From Phyllobacterium trifolii (GTDB taxonomy: Bacteria > Pseudomonadota > Alphaproteobacteria > Rhizobiales > Rhizobiaceae): a DNA stretch of 64,000 bases. The translations under genes were made by a program, and so were the position numbers. The notes below the pieces were generated by a model. It was not told the DNA's origin and searched no databases. It was given only the letters and a program-made list of their open reading frames with translations. Where the stretch lies: the NCBI RefSeq assembly GCF_014192095.1, contig NZ_JACHXN010000027.1, positions 1-64,000 on the forward strand, given 5' to 3'. Shown piece by piece: positions 44,812 through 54,724 of the stretch (its first letter is position 1; the number at the start of each line of letters is the position of its first letter).

Positions 44812-44847
44812 ATATGACAGCGTGGTGGCTTCATCACGCTGTCATAT
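44812..44847. terminator. Hairpin after thrS
   Basis: A perfect 13-bp inverted repeat, ATATGACAGCGTG (44812-44824) and CACGCTGTCATAT (44835-44847), with a 10-base loop. There is no T tract (AGTGTTGAG follows), so termination, if any, is not of the standard type. It may protect the thrS 3' end from decay or be a regulator site for the acyltransferase gene 45 bases downstream. Confidence 0.5.
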
Positions 44848-44892
44848 AGTGTTGAGAAAATTCAGGCCGTTCCAATATTTTGCGGAGTCCAC

Positions 44893-45711
44893 GTGCAGTT
44901 TCCAGAGCTTTCTTATGCCAACGACACGCAGACCCGCCTGACCCAATGGCTCATCCGCTCGATCGAAGGCCTTTCCGGTCGCAATTATTATGCCGGGCTC
45001 TATAATACGTGGCGGAGCGACATCGTCCCAGCGGGTATCGACGTTTTTTGTCGCATGATGGATCTGATCAACATCCGTCTCGATGTTCAGGACCAGTGGC
45101 CACCGCAAAATCTGCCTGATACGCCATTGGTGATCATCGCCAACCATCCTTTTGGCATCGGCGACGGCATTGCGTCTCTTGCATTGGCCGAGCAACTCGG
45201 CCGGCCGTTCCGCGTTCTCATCAACAATGATCTGATGAAGGTACCGGAAATTCGCCCTTATGCGCTTCCTGTCTGTTTCGACGAAACGAAGGAAGCCATG
45301 ACGATGAATATGGCGACCCGTCACGAGGCTGTGCGGCTTTTGAAGCAGGGCGTGACGATCGTCGTCTTTCCGGCCGGCGGTGTTGCGACAGCACCCAAGG
45401 GCTTTGGCCGGGCAGAGGATTTGCCGTGGAAGATTTTTCCGGCAAAGCTAGTGCAACAAGCCAAGGCCTCGGTAATCCCGGTCTATTTTGGCGGACAGAA
45501 CGGGCGCTTCTTCCACCTTGCGAGCAAAGTTTCGATGACCTTGCGCATTTCGCTGTTGATACGCGAATTTCGCAGATTGTCCGGTAAGGAGATCAATGTG
45601 CGGATCGGCCGGGTTATCGGCTGGGACGAATTGAAGCCGCTGGAAGACCGCAAGCTATTGCTCGAATATCTTTACAATGCGGTTTTCTCGCTGGAGCACA
45701 GAGCCTATTAA
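44893..45711 (+). CDS. 1-acylglycerol-3-phosphate acyltransferase-like protein
   Basis: A 272-residue lysophospholipid acyltransferase-family protein. GTG 44893 with GCGGAG upstream is the start. The acyltransferase motif is IIANHPFGIGDGIAS, with five residues between the His and Asp instead of the usual four, which occurs in the hemolysin/glycerol-acyltransferase-like branch. FPAGGVATAPKGFGRAEDLP is motif III-like. There is no strong signal peptide. The likely task is lyso-lipid acylation, perhaps ornithine-lipid-like, but which lipid is unknown. Convergent with the exported protein gene. Confidence 0.83.
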   Translation: MQFPELSYANDTQTRLTQWLIRSIEGLSGRNYYAGLYNTWRSDIVPAGIDVFCRMMDLINIRLDVQDQWPPQNLPDTPLVIIANHPFGIGDGIASLALAEQLGRPFRVLINNDLMKVPEIRPYALPVCFDETKEAMTMNMATRHEAVRLLKQGVTIVVFPAGGVATAPKGFGRAEDLPWKIFPAKLVQQAKASVIPVYFGGQNGRFFHLASKVSMTLRISLLIREFRRLSGKEINVRIGRVIGWDELKPLEDRKLLLEYLYNAVFSLEHRAY

Positions 45712-46740
45712 TCAATCAAGTGGCTCTTCGCCCTCGGCCGGTTGGTTCGTCGTTGCTGGTGAGCTTGCAGCTTCGGATGCGATCACTTCAACATCCTGAT
45801 TGCGGCCTGCAACGACCTTGTAATCGCGCTGGTAGATGCGGTCCTTGTTCTTGGCGATGATGACATACTCGCCTTCCGCCAAGACGATCGAAGCAAAGGC
45901 GCCAACGCTTTCCCGCACGATATCGCCGGATGTGGTCAGGACGGACCAGGCAGTGTCCGCCAGCGCCTCACCGCCAGCCTCGCGCACGAGCTTCATCGTC
46001 AGCAATGCGGCGCGGTGTTCCACATTGGCTTCGGTGATCTTGCCGGCCTCGACACGGATATCCGAGCGGATCACCGCGTTTGCGGTGCCGTAGTTGGAGA
46101 CGATCTGGTAGGTGCCGGTATTGAGGCGCACCACGCTGTCGGGTTTGACGTCCGGGATGATCAGCGCACGTTCACCGCTCTGGTCGGCGTGATCTTCATA
46201 GATGGAAAATCGCAGCTGATCCGGCGGTATGCGCCCGCCGCCTGAAAGGGTCGCGTTGAGTTTCACGCCGCCGGCATCGAGGATCATCGTTTCCGTGCGC
46301 TTGGCGCGGGTCATGGTGATGCGCTTCGTCGCGCCTGCACGGCCGAAAGCCACATGTACCAGATAGCTGCCGGGAGCAAGGTTGAACGAAGTCGTTCCGC
46401 CCTTGGCAGTCGCCAGCAATGCCAGCTTGCCGTCGCCGCTCGGCTCAGGCGAGAATACACGCCAGACGAGACCGCGCGGGATTGCTTGGCCCTTATCGGA
46501 AAGCTTGGCTGACAGCACGAGTTCCGGTTCGTTGGCAAACGGGTTGTTCTCGGGAGCCTTCGGATTGGCGTACCCTTTAAGGTTGGGGATGTTGGGAATA
46601 TCGAGCGCCGGGACTTCTGGTAATTCGGGCGCAAGTGCCTGCGCAAATGCGCCGGAGATGCTGGCGAACCCCATGGTTACAAGCAGCAGCGCACATTTTA
46701 GGGACTTGCCGCCCGTTGAAATAGACTGGAATACACCCAT
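45712..46740 (-). CDS. Conserved exported protein of unknown function
   Basis: A 342-residue protein from ATG 46740, with signal peptide (residues 10-34, ending SGAFA). A short Pro/Asn-rich segment (LPEVPALDIPNIPNLKGYAN) leads to repeated beta-rich stretches resembling Ig/carboxypeptidase-regulatory-like folds: GTTSFNLAPGSYLVHVAFG, VRLNTGTYQIVSNYGTANAV and ASIVLAEGEYVIIAKNKDRI. Three such repeats suggest a modular periplasmic structural protein. The C-terminus is Glu/Pro/Ala-rich. Family members in rhizobia have no known role. Its start lies 134 bases from the divergent nitroreductase start. Confidence 0.8.
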   Translation of the reverse strand: MGVFQSISTGGKSLKCALLLVTMGFASISGAFAQALAPELPEVPALDIPNIPNLKGYANPKAPENNPFANEPELVLSAKLSDKGQAIPRGLVWRVFSPEPSGDGKLALLATAKGGTTSFNLAPGSYLVHVAFGRAGATKRITMTRAKRTETMILDAGGVKLNATLSGGGRIPPDQLRFSIYEDHADQSGERALIIPDVKPDSVVRLNTGTYQIVSNYGTANAVIRSDIRVEAGKITEANVEHRAALLTMKLVREAGGEALADTAWSVLTTSGDIVRESVGAFASIVLAEGEYVIIAKNKDRIYQRDYKVVAGRNQDVEVIASEAASSPATTNQPAEGEEPLD

Positions 46741-46874
46741 GAAACGGTTTGATCCGAAGCCGATGGCAATTTCAAGGCTTTTTCTTAGCGTGCTACCTTT
46801 ACTTGGCGGATGAAACCACCACATTGTCCGCGCAAACAAGTATACGACTTAAATCAGGACCGCCGTTTTAAAAC

Positions 46875-47468
46875 ATGGATACATCCGCTCCCAATTCGAT
46901 CATTGAATTCCTGTCAACCCGCAGTTCGACGCCTATCTCGGCCATTGGTCTTCCGGCGCCTTCGGATGATGAAATCCAGACCATGATTCGTATCGCCTCG
47001 CGGGTGCCTGATCATGGCCGGCTCACCCCTTGGCGCTTTATCCTCTACCGGGGAGAAGCGCGTGTTCAGATTGGCAAATATCTTGCGGATCTTGCCGAAG
47101 AGCGCGAAGGTCCGCTGACCGAGCAACGCCGCGATCAGGAACTCAAGCGCTTTGCCCGCGCGCCATTGGTAATCGGCGTGGTTTTCTCACCGGTCGAGCA
47201 TCATATTCCGGAATGGGAGCAGTTCCTGTCTTCCGGTGCCGCGGCGATGAAGCTTTCTCTTGCGGCCAACGCGCTTGGATATGCCACTAACTGGATCAGC
47301 AACTGGTACGCGTCCGATGAAAAGGGCCGCGCACTGCTTGGGCTGGCGCCGCATGAGCGCGTAACCGGCTTCGTCCATATAGGTACTTGCGCCCAGAAGG
47401 TTCCGGAACGTCCGCGACCCGAGATCAAGGATATACTGTCGGAATATTCGGGCCCGTGGGAAGGCTAG
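46875..47468 (+). CDS. Nitroreductase family protein
   Basis: A 197-residue FMN-dependent nitroreductase of the YdjA/RutE-type branch. It begins FLSTRSSTPISAIGLPAPSD with the FMN phosphate site, has IASRVPDHGRLTPWRFIL, then SSGAAAMKLSLAANALGYAT and the ending LLGLAPHERVTGFVHIG. It probably works as a dimer with NAD(P)H; the physiological substrate is not known. ATG 46875 has no strong Shine-Dalgarno sequence. The flavin reductase gene starts 8 bases after its stop, so both are co-transcribed and one may supply reduced flavin. Confidence 0.88.
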   Translation: MDTSAPNSIIEFLSTRSSTPISAIGLPAPSDDEIQTMIRIASRVPDHGRLTPWRFILYRGEARVQIGKYLADLAEEREGPLTEQRRDQELKRFARAPLVIGVVFSPVEHHIPEWEQFLSSGAAAMKLSLAANALGYATNWISNWYASDEKGRALLGLAPHERVTGFVHIGTCAQKVPERPRPEIKDILSEYSGPWEG

Positions 47469-47476
47469 GGCCCTAA

Positions 47477-48082
47477 ATGTTTTACAGATACGAGGATGGC
47501 CACGGCCTGCCGCATGATCCGTTGAAGGCTATCGTTGCCCCGAGACCGATCGGATGGATTTCCAGCCGCTCGAAGGAAGGCAAGGTCAATCTCGCGCCAT
47601 ACTCCTTTTTCAACATGATCAGCACCAAGCCCTGTCTCATCATGTTTTGTTCCGAAGGCCACAAGGACAGCGTCTCCTTTATCGAAGAGACGGGTGAGTT
47701 CGCCGCCAATCTGGTCAGCGCAAACCTTTCCGTTGCCATGAACGCAACGTCGGTGAATGCCCCTCGGGGCGTCAGCGAATTCGAATACTCCGGGCTGACG
47801 GCGGTCGACTGCACGATGATCAATGCGCCGCGTGTGGCTGAAGCCTTTTCGACGCTGGAATGCGTCGTGACTGAAATCCGCAATCCGAAAGATCGCCACG
47901 GTAACCCGGTGGCTTCGATTATGGTCATCGGCGAAGTGGTGGGCGTGCATATCAGCGAAGAAATCCTGACCGGCGGCCTCGTGGACATGACGAAGGCCCA
48001 GCCGGTTTCGCGCCTCGGCTATATGGATTTCGCCTCGGTTTCGCAAACGTTTCAGATGTTTCGCCCAAAGTGGGATGAATAG
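47477..48082 (+). CDS. Flavin reductase family protein
   Basis: A 201-residue flavin-binding split-barrel protein of the DIM6/NTAB group. It has IVAPRPIGWISSRSKEGKVN, LAPYSFFNMISTKPCLIMFC and GEFAANLVSANLSVAMNATS, typical of proteins that reduce or bind FMN, with a C-terminal PVSRLGYMDFASVSQTFQMF. The partner monooxygenase, if any, is not here; the upstream nitroreductase is the natural partner candidate. It is convergent with the CoA ester lyase gene. Confidence 0.88.
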   Translation: MFYRYEDGHGLPHDPLKAIVAPRPIGWISSRSKEGKVNLAPYSFFNMISTKPCLIMFCSEGHKDSVSFIEETGEFAANLVSANLSVAMNATSVNAPRGVSEFEYSGLTAVDCTMINAPRVAEAFSTLECVVTEIRNPKDRHGNPVASIMVIGEVVGVHISEEILTGGLVDMTKAQPVSRLGYMDFASVSQTFQMFRPKWDE

Positions 48083-48097
48083 AGCGTCGGACACAAT

Positions 48098-48964
48098 CTA
48101 GCCGGCTGAACGAGCAATAAGCCGCTCCGCCCGTCGCAGATGCGGACGGTCGACCATTTCGCCATCAATACCGATCACACCAGCAGCCGGATCAGCGGCA
48201 AACGCGTCGATTATCCTTCGGGCATGCGCTATGGACTCCGGTGACGGTGTAAATGCGTGATTGATGATCGGTATCTGCGCCGGATGAATGGCAAGCTTGG
48301 CGGTGAAGCCGTCGCGTTCAGCTTCAGTGCATTCACGCGCGAGCCCTTCCTCGTCGCGGTAGTTGATATAGACCGTGTCGATCGAGGCAACATCTGCCGC
48401 CGATGCGCCGAGGATCGTCACCGCCCGGGCCAGCCGGAAGACATCCGTATAACGCCCGGACTCGTCGCGGGCGGTGCGAGCGCCGATTGCCGCAGACAGG
48501 TCTTCCGCCCCCCAGCTCAAGCCGATAAGGCGGGTTGAGGCGCCAGGATAACTTGCCGCCGAGAGTGTCCCGATCGCAGTTTCGGTGATGATGGCGATTA
48601 TCTGTGTCGAACCTTCCTCGACGCCTGCACGCGCTTCGTGGACATTGAGTTTGGCCGAGAGCCGCGTCACATCCTTTCCGCCGTTGGATTTTGGCAGGAG
48701 TATACCATGGGGCAGGGATGGCATGACGGCGGCTAGGTCGTCATCGGCAAGTCCACTGGCGAGGTCATTGATGCGAACGAACAGGCGCGGCGAGGGCCTG
48801 TCTCGGTTTGCAGCAAGAAACTCGGCGGCTATATTGCGAGCCGCTTCCTTGCGCTCTGCGCTCACCGAATCCTCAAGGTCGATCAGCAACAGGTCGGCCC
48901 CGCCCGTCAGGCCCTTCTCCAGCTTCTTTTCCGAATCGCCCGGAACGAACAAGAGCGAGCGCAT
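48098..48964 (-). CDS. CitE-like HpcH/HpaI aldolase/CoA-ester lyase
   Basis: A 288-residue TIM-barrel CoA-ester lyase of the CitE group. It opens MRSLLFVPGDSEKKLEKGL, with GADLLLIDLEDSVSAERKEA (Mg-binding Glu/Asp), ITETAIGTLSAASYPG, RLIGLSWGAEDLSAAIG and a C-terminal AKLAIHPAQIPIINHAF. Such enzymes cleave malyl- or citramalyl-CoA or act as thioesterases. It shares a one-base TGATG overlap with the MaoC gene upstream, so the two proteins are made together and may act on the same acyl-CoA. The long in-frame extension to 49264 overlaps MaoC and is rejected. Confidence 0.9.
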   Translation of the reverse strand: MRSLLFVPGDSEKKLEKGLTGGADLLLIDLEDSVSAERKEAARNIAAEFLAANRDRPSPRLFVRINDLASGLADDDLAAVMPSLPHGILLPKSNGGKDVTRLSAKLNVHEARAGVEEGSTQIIAIITETAIGTLSAASYPGASTRLIGLSWGAEDLSAAIGARTARDESGRYTDVFRLARAVTILGASAADVASIDTVYINYRDEEGLARECTEAERDGFTAKLAIHPAQIPIINHAFTPSPESIAHARRIIDAFAADPAAGVIGIDGEMVDRPHLRRAERLIARSAG

Positions 48965-49419
48965 CAGGCTGCGGCCTTCGATTTCATCATGGCTTGCCGT
49001 GTGCATTTCGCGACAAGTACACCGAATTGATTGAAAGCCCGGTGCTCGAATTCGACGATCCCCCGATCCGGCTTTGATTTGGATTTCCGTGCCGAGATCA
49101 CCTGCGTTTCGACCCGTACGGTATCGCCATGAAATAGCGGGGCAGGGAATGTCACGTCGGTCATGCCAAGATTGGCAATCGTCGTGCCCACAGTTGTATC
49201 GTTGACCGAAATGCCAATCATCAGGCCAAGCGTAAACAGCGAATTCACCAAAGGCTTGCCCCATTCTGTCTTGCTGGCATATTCGAAATCGATATGCAGC
49301 GGCTGCGGATTGAGGGTCATGACCGAAAACAGCATGTTGTCGCTCTCGGTGACAGTCTTGCGCAGCGCGTGCTGGAACACATGTCCGATTTCAAAGTCTT
49401 CCAGATATAGCCCTGCCAT
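48964..49419 (-). CDS. MaoC family dehydratase
   Basis: A 151-residue hot-dog fold enoyl-CoA hydratase-like protein. It has LYLEDFEIGHVFQHALRKTV, the catalytic motif NPQPLHIDFEYASKTEWGKP with Asp and His, and PLFHGDTVRVETQVISARKS. It is half the length of mesaconyl-CoA hydratase (Mch) and probably a dimer, hydrating a short acyl-CoA. The gene overlaps that of the CitE-like lyase by one base, so both likely work in the same acyl-CoA pathway. ATG 49419 is supported by an AGGAG-like stretch. Confidence 0.9.
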   Translation of the reverse strand: MAGLYLEDFEIGHVFQHALRKTVTESDNMLFSVMTLNPQPLHIDFEYASKTEWGKPLVNSLFTLGLMIGISVNDTTVGTTIANLGMTDVTFPAPLFHGDTVRVETQVISARKSKSKPDRGIVEFEHRAFNQFGVLVAKCTRQAMMKSKAAA

Positions 49420-49580
49420 GATGTCGCGCGTCTCCTCTTTTGCAGGAGTCTAGGTCGGCTTTGCCAAGATCGCAACATGCGCGTGCTGCCGCCTTGGTAT
49501 GGTTAATCGACATGGTGAACCGTTCGTAAACCTTTTGCCACTAAAGTCTAATTTAACAAAGACTGTGGGGCGCAAGATAA

Positions 49581-50723
49581 ATGTCGGTACAGCACTATCT
49601 GAAAATGATCGATAATGTTTCGGTTGCTCAGCGTTGCCACGCAGCAGCTGCGTTGGCTCATATTTACCTGCATTCCGACCTCGATTTCGACGAACGTTGT
49701 GCCACAGAGACTGTATTGACGCTGCTCCTGGACGATCCTTCGCCAAAAGTGCGGTTGGCGCTTGCCGACGTGTTCTCCACAAGCGCTCATGCCCCAATTC
49801 ACATCGTTGCCGGTCTTGCCCGCGATCAGATAGAGATCGCCACCTATATGCTGGCGCGATCCGTGCTTCTCAGCGATGCCGATCTGATCGATTGTGTAGC
49901 CGGCGGAAGTGGCGACGCACAGAAAGTCATAGCGGCGAGGCCCAAGGTATCAATTGCGGTCAGCGCTGCAATCATTGAGATCGGCGAGACCATTGCCGTG
50001 CTGGAGCTTCTCGCCAATACCCAGGCGCAGATAGCTGACACCAGCTTTCGCCGCTTGATCGAGCGCCTTGGTCATGTGGCTGAAATTCGCGCGCTCCTTG
50101 TCGACAATGAGCGATTGCCTGCCGATTGCCGCCATGCCTTGGCAATCTGCATCGCCGAAGCGCTGTGCCAGATGGACATTGTTGTGGCATTGATGGGTGA
50201 GCGGCGGGCAAGGCGCGTTACGCAGGAAGCTTGCGTCAAGGCATCGATCAGCCTTGTGGCGGAGACCTCGGTTGAGGAATATCCGGCATTGATCGAGCAC
50301 CTGCAGCTACGCGGTGACCTCACGACTGCATTCGTCATCCGGATCGTTGCGTGCGGAAAGATCGATTTCTTCGGTGCGATTCTTGTTATGCTCTCGGGCT
50401 ATAGTCTGCCGCGCGTGCGAAGCCTTTTGATCGATGGCCGAGCCACGGCACTGTGTGCATTGTTCAGCGCTGCCGGCCTTCCTGCAAGTACGCATCAGCC
50501 GCTGCGAGTGGCGCTCAACAGTTGGCACGGCGTTGCCAATGGCAAACTGTCTATCGGTGCCCAGGAAATCGCGCGCAGAATGATCGAGCACGTCGTGCCG
50601 GCTACCAATGGTGCTGTTCCTGCCGCTGCCAATGACGACATGCTATCGCTACTCAAGAGGATCTATCTCGAGGCAATTCGGGAAGATGCGCGCGATCATG
50701 CAATGGCAATTGCTGCTGCGTAA
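49581..50723 (+). CDS. DUF2336 domain protein
   Basis: A 380-residue protein of the alphaproteobacterial DUF2336 family. The N-terminus has FDERCATETVLTLLLDDPSP and VRLALADVFSTSAHAPIHIV, like HEAT-type alpha-helical repeats, which then run through most of the protein. The C-terminus has SLLKRIYLEAIREDARDHA. Family members occur in signal and stress contexts but have no defined function. ATG 49581 lies 161 bases from the divergent MaoC start. The palindromic repeat copy 3 begins right after its stop codon. Confidence 0.88.
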   Translation: MSVQHYLKMIDNVSVAQRCHAAAALAHIYLHSDLDFDERCATETVLTLLLDDPSPKVRLALADVFSTSAHAPIHIVAGLARDQIEIATYMLARSVLLSDADLIDCVAGGSGDAQKVIAARPKVSIAVSAAIIEIGETIAVLELLANTQAQIADTSFRRLIERLGHVAEIRALLVDNERLPADCRHALAICIAEALCQMDIVVALMGERRARRVTQEACVKASISLVAETSVEEYPALIEHLQLRGDLTTAFVIRIVACGKIDFFGAILVMLSGYSLPRVRSLLIDGRATALCALFSAAGLPASTHQPLRVALNSWHGVANGKLSIGAQEIARRMIEHVVPATNGAVPAAANDDMLSLLKRIYLEAIREDARDHAMAIAAA

Positions 50724-50866
50724 GAGCCTGAACATAAATTCGCCAAGGCGGGCTGCAAATGGCGCTTTTCTGCGCTCCGATGCTCACGTACCCAACGTAC
50801 GCTCCGCTTCGGTGCTCGGAAAAGCACCATTTTCGCCACCCCCTGTCGAATTTTCGGTCAGGCTCT
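50724..50866. repeat. Palindromic intergenic repeat, copy 3
   Basis: Here the element is a nearly full palindrome: GAGCCTGA at 50724-50731 pairs with TCAGGCTC near 50859-50866, and AAATGGCGCTTTTC at 50758 pairs with GAAAAGCACCATTTT. The core GCTCACGTAC, loop, GTACGCTCCGC is shared with the copies at 6883, 29851 and 63274. It sits between DUF2336 and the bkd operon. Confidence 0.8.
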
Positions 50867-52398
<1,532 letters not shown>

Positions 52399-52401
52399 CA
52401 G

Positions 52402-53415
52402 ATGCCGCGTAAAACTATGATTGAAGCCATTCGCGACGCGATGGATATCATGATGGAGCGCGACGAGAATGTCGTCGTTTTCGGTGAAGATGTGGGCTTT
52501 TTCGGTGGTGTTTTCCGCTGTACCCAGGGACTGCAGGCAAAATACGGCAAAACACGTTGCTTCGATGCGCCTATCAGTGAAGCGGGCATTGTCGGCGCGG
52601 CGATCGGCATGGCCGCGTACGGCCTGAAGCCCTGCATCGAGATCCAGTTCGCCGACTATGTCTATCCGGCCTATGACCAGATCGTCTCGGAGGCGGCACG
52701 CCTGCGCTACCGGTCCAATGGCGACTTTACCTGCCCGATCGTCGTGCGGATGCCGGTTGGCGGCGGTATTTTTGGTGGTCAGACGCACAGTCAAAGCCCT
52801 GAGGCACTGTTTACGCATGTTTCCGGGTTGAAAGTGGTTGTCCCTTCCAATCCGCATGACGCCAAGGGCTTGCTGATTTCGGCGATCGAAGATCCCGACC
52901 CGGTTATCTTCCTCGAACCCAAGCGCCTCTATAACGGGCCATTCGACGGTCACTACGATCGACCGGTAACGCCTTGGTCGAAGCACGATCTCGGCGAAGT
53001 TCCGGACGGTCATTATACGGTACCGCTTGGCAAGGCGATCAAGCGCCGCGAAGGTTCGAAGCTCACGATTCTTGCTTATGGCACAATGGTTTACGTGGCC
53101 GAAGCCGCTGCAGAGGAACATGGCATAGATGCAGAGATCATTGATCTCCGCACGCTTTTGCCGCTCGATCTCGAAGCCATCATCGAATCCGTTTCAAAGA
53201 CCGGTCGGTGCGTCGTGGTGCACGAAGCAACGTTAACCTCGGGTTTTGGTGCAGAACTCGCGGCCTTGGTCCAGGAACATTGTTTCTACAAGCTCGAAGC
53301 GCCGGTCGCGCGGGTGACCGGGTGGGATACGCCTTATCCGCACGCGCAGGAATGGGATTATTTCCCGGGGCCGTTACGTCTTGGACGCGCGCTTGTCGAA
53401 ACGCTGGAGGGATAG
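52402..53415 (+). CDS. bkdA2: 2-oxoisovalerate dehydrogenase E1 beta subunit
   Basis: The 337-residue E1 beta, forming the alpha2-beta2 decarboxylase with bkdA1. It has TMIEAIRDAMDIMMERDENV, GEDVGFFGGVFRCTQGL, FADYVYPAYDQIVSEAARLR and MPVGGGIFGGQTHSQSPEAL, and ends with VETLEG. ATG 52402 starts right after the bkdA1 stop. bkdB begins five bases after its stop. Complete. Confidence 0.96.
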   Translation: MPRKTMIEAIRDAMDIMMERDENVVVFGEDVGFFGGVFRCTQGLQAKYGKTRCFDAPISEAGIVGAAIGMAAYGLKPCIEIQFADYVYPAYDQIVSEAARLRYRSNGDFTCPIVVRMPVGGGIFGGQTHSQSPEALFTHVSGLKVVVPSNPHDAKGLLISAIEDPDPVIFLEPKRLYNGPFDGHYDRPVTPWSKHDLGEVPDGHYTVPLGKAIKRREGSKLTILAYGTMVYVAEAAAEEHGIDAEIIDLRTLLPLDLEAIIESVSKTGRCVVVHEATLTSGFGAELAALVQEHCFYKLEAPVARVTGWDTPYPHAQEWDYFPGPLRLGRALVETLEG

Positions 53416-53419
53416 CGCT

Positions 53420-54721
53420 ATGGGTGAGTATATCATCAAGCTGCCGGATGTCGGTGAAGGCGTTGCGGAAGCCGAACTCGTTGAATGGAATGTAAAAATT
53501 GGCGATCTGGTGCGCGAGGACACGGTCCTTGCCGCTGTGATGACCGACAAGGCTACGGTTGAGATTCCGTCGCCAGTCGACGGCGAAATCATCTGGCTTG
53601 GGGGGGGAATCGGTCAGATCCTTGCGATCGGATCGCCGTTGGTCCGCCTGAAGATTGAAGGTGAAGGTCACGTGGTCGAGGCCGCACCGGCCAAACCTGT
53701 GAAGGCTGAGGCACCAGCAGCAGAGGCGGAAAAAAAGGCCCACGCGCCGAAAGCTCCAGCCGAAAAACCGAAGCCAACAACGCCTCCAGCTGCGCAAAAA
53801 ACTTCGCTTGTAACAAGTCCTTTTAGCGCCAACGCGCCGCGCGATGAAGGCGAGAAGCCGCTTGCGTCTCCAGCCGTTCGGTTGCGGGCAAAAGAAGCCG
53901 GCGTGGACCTTCGTCAGGTCAGCGGAACGGGTCCGGCCGGGCGCATTAGCCATGAAGATCTCGAAGCCTTCTTCGCGCGGGGCAAGCAAAAGCCCGGCAT
54001 TACGGCACTTGCTCCCGACAATTCCGTCAAGGAAATCAAGGTCGTAGGCCTGCGCCGCAAGATCGCGGAGAAAATGGCGATTGCCAAATCGCACATTCCG
54101 CACATCACCTATGTCGAGGAAATCGATGTCTCGTCACTGGAGGAATTGCGCGCAACACTCAATGCCAACAAGCGCGCCGAGCAGTCAAAACTGACCATTT
54201 TGCCGTTTCTGATGCGGGCGATGGTGCGGGCAATTGCCGATCAGCCGCAGCTCAACGCGCTTTACGATGACGAAGCCAATGTTATCCACCAGCATGGCGG
54301 CGTCCACATCGGCATAGCGGCGCAGACGCCGAACGGCTTGGTGGTTCCGGTTGTCAAGCATGCCGAGGCGCGCACGCTGTGGGATTGCGCCGCCGAGGTC
54401 AATTTGCTGGCAGATGCGGCCAAAACCGGTACGGCAACGCGCGAGCAGCTGAGCGGATCGACGATCACGATCACGTCGCTGGGCAGCATGGGCGGTGTGG
54501 TGACGACGCCGGTGATCAATTACCCGGAGGTGGCGATCATTGGCGTCAACAAGATCATGACCCGGCCGATGTGGGATGGAACGAACTTTATCCCCCGCAA
54601 GATGATGAACCTGTCGTCGAGTTTCGACCATCGCGTCATCGACGGCTGGGATGCCGCTGTTTTCATTCAACGAATCAAGACGCTGCTCGAAACGCCGGCG
54701 CTGATTTTTGTGGAAGGTTGA
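53420..54721 (+). CDS. bkdB: Branched-chain 2-oxoacid dehydrogenase E2 (dihydrolipoyl transacylase)
   Basis: E2 of the BCDH complex, 433 residues. One N-terminal lipoyl domain (residues 1-80) has the lipoyl-Lys in MTDKATVEIPSPVDG; then an Ala/Pro/Lys-rich linker (90-140), a peripheral subunit-binding domain (about 150-185, SPAVRLRAKEAGVDLRQVSG), and the acyltransferase domain ending in SSSFDHRVIDGWDAAVF with the catalytic His and Asp. Only one lipoyl domain is present. ATG 53420 has GGAGGG upstream. lpd follows three bases after its stop. Confidence 0.96.
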   Translation: MGEYIIKLPDVGEGVAEAELVEWNVKIGDLVREDTVLAAVMTDKATVEIPSPVDGEIIWLGGGIGQILAIGSPLVRLKIEGEGHVVEAAPAKPVKAEAPAAEAEKKAHAPKAPAEKPKPTTPPAAQKTSLVTSPFSANAPRDEGEKPLASPAVRLRAKEAGVDLRQVSGTGPAGRISHEDLEAFFARGKQKPGITALAPDNSVKEIKVVGLRRKIAEKMAIAKSHIPHITYVEEIDVSSLEELRATLNANKRAEQSKLTILPFLMRAMVRAIADQPQLNALYDDEANVIHQHGGVHIGIAAQTPNGLVVPVVKHAEARTLWDCAAEVNLLADAAKTGTATREQLSGSTITITSLGSMGGVVTTPVINYPEVAIIGVNKIMTRPMWDGTNFIPRKMMNLSSSFDHRVIDGWDAAVFIQRIKTLLETPALIFVEG

Positions 54722-54724
54722 GCG

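Noticed and set aside
48965-49264. N-terminal extension of the CitE-like lyase to 49264
   Set aside because: It lies inside the MaoC gene in another frame; the family start is at 48964 with TGATG coupling.
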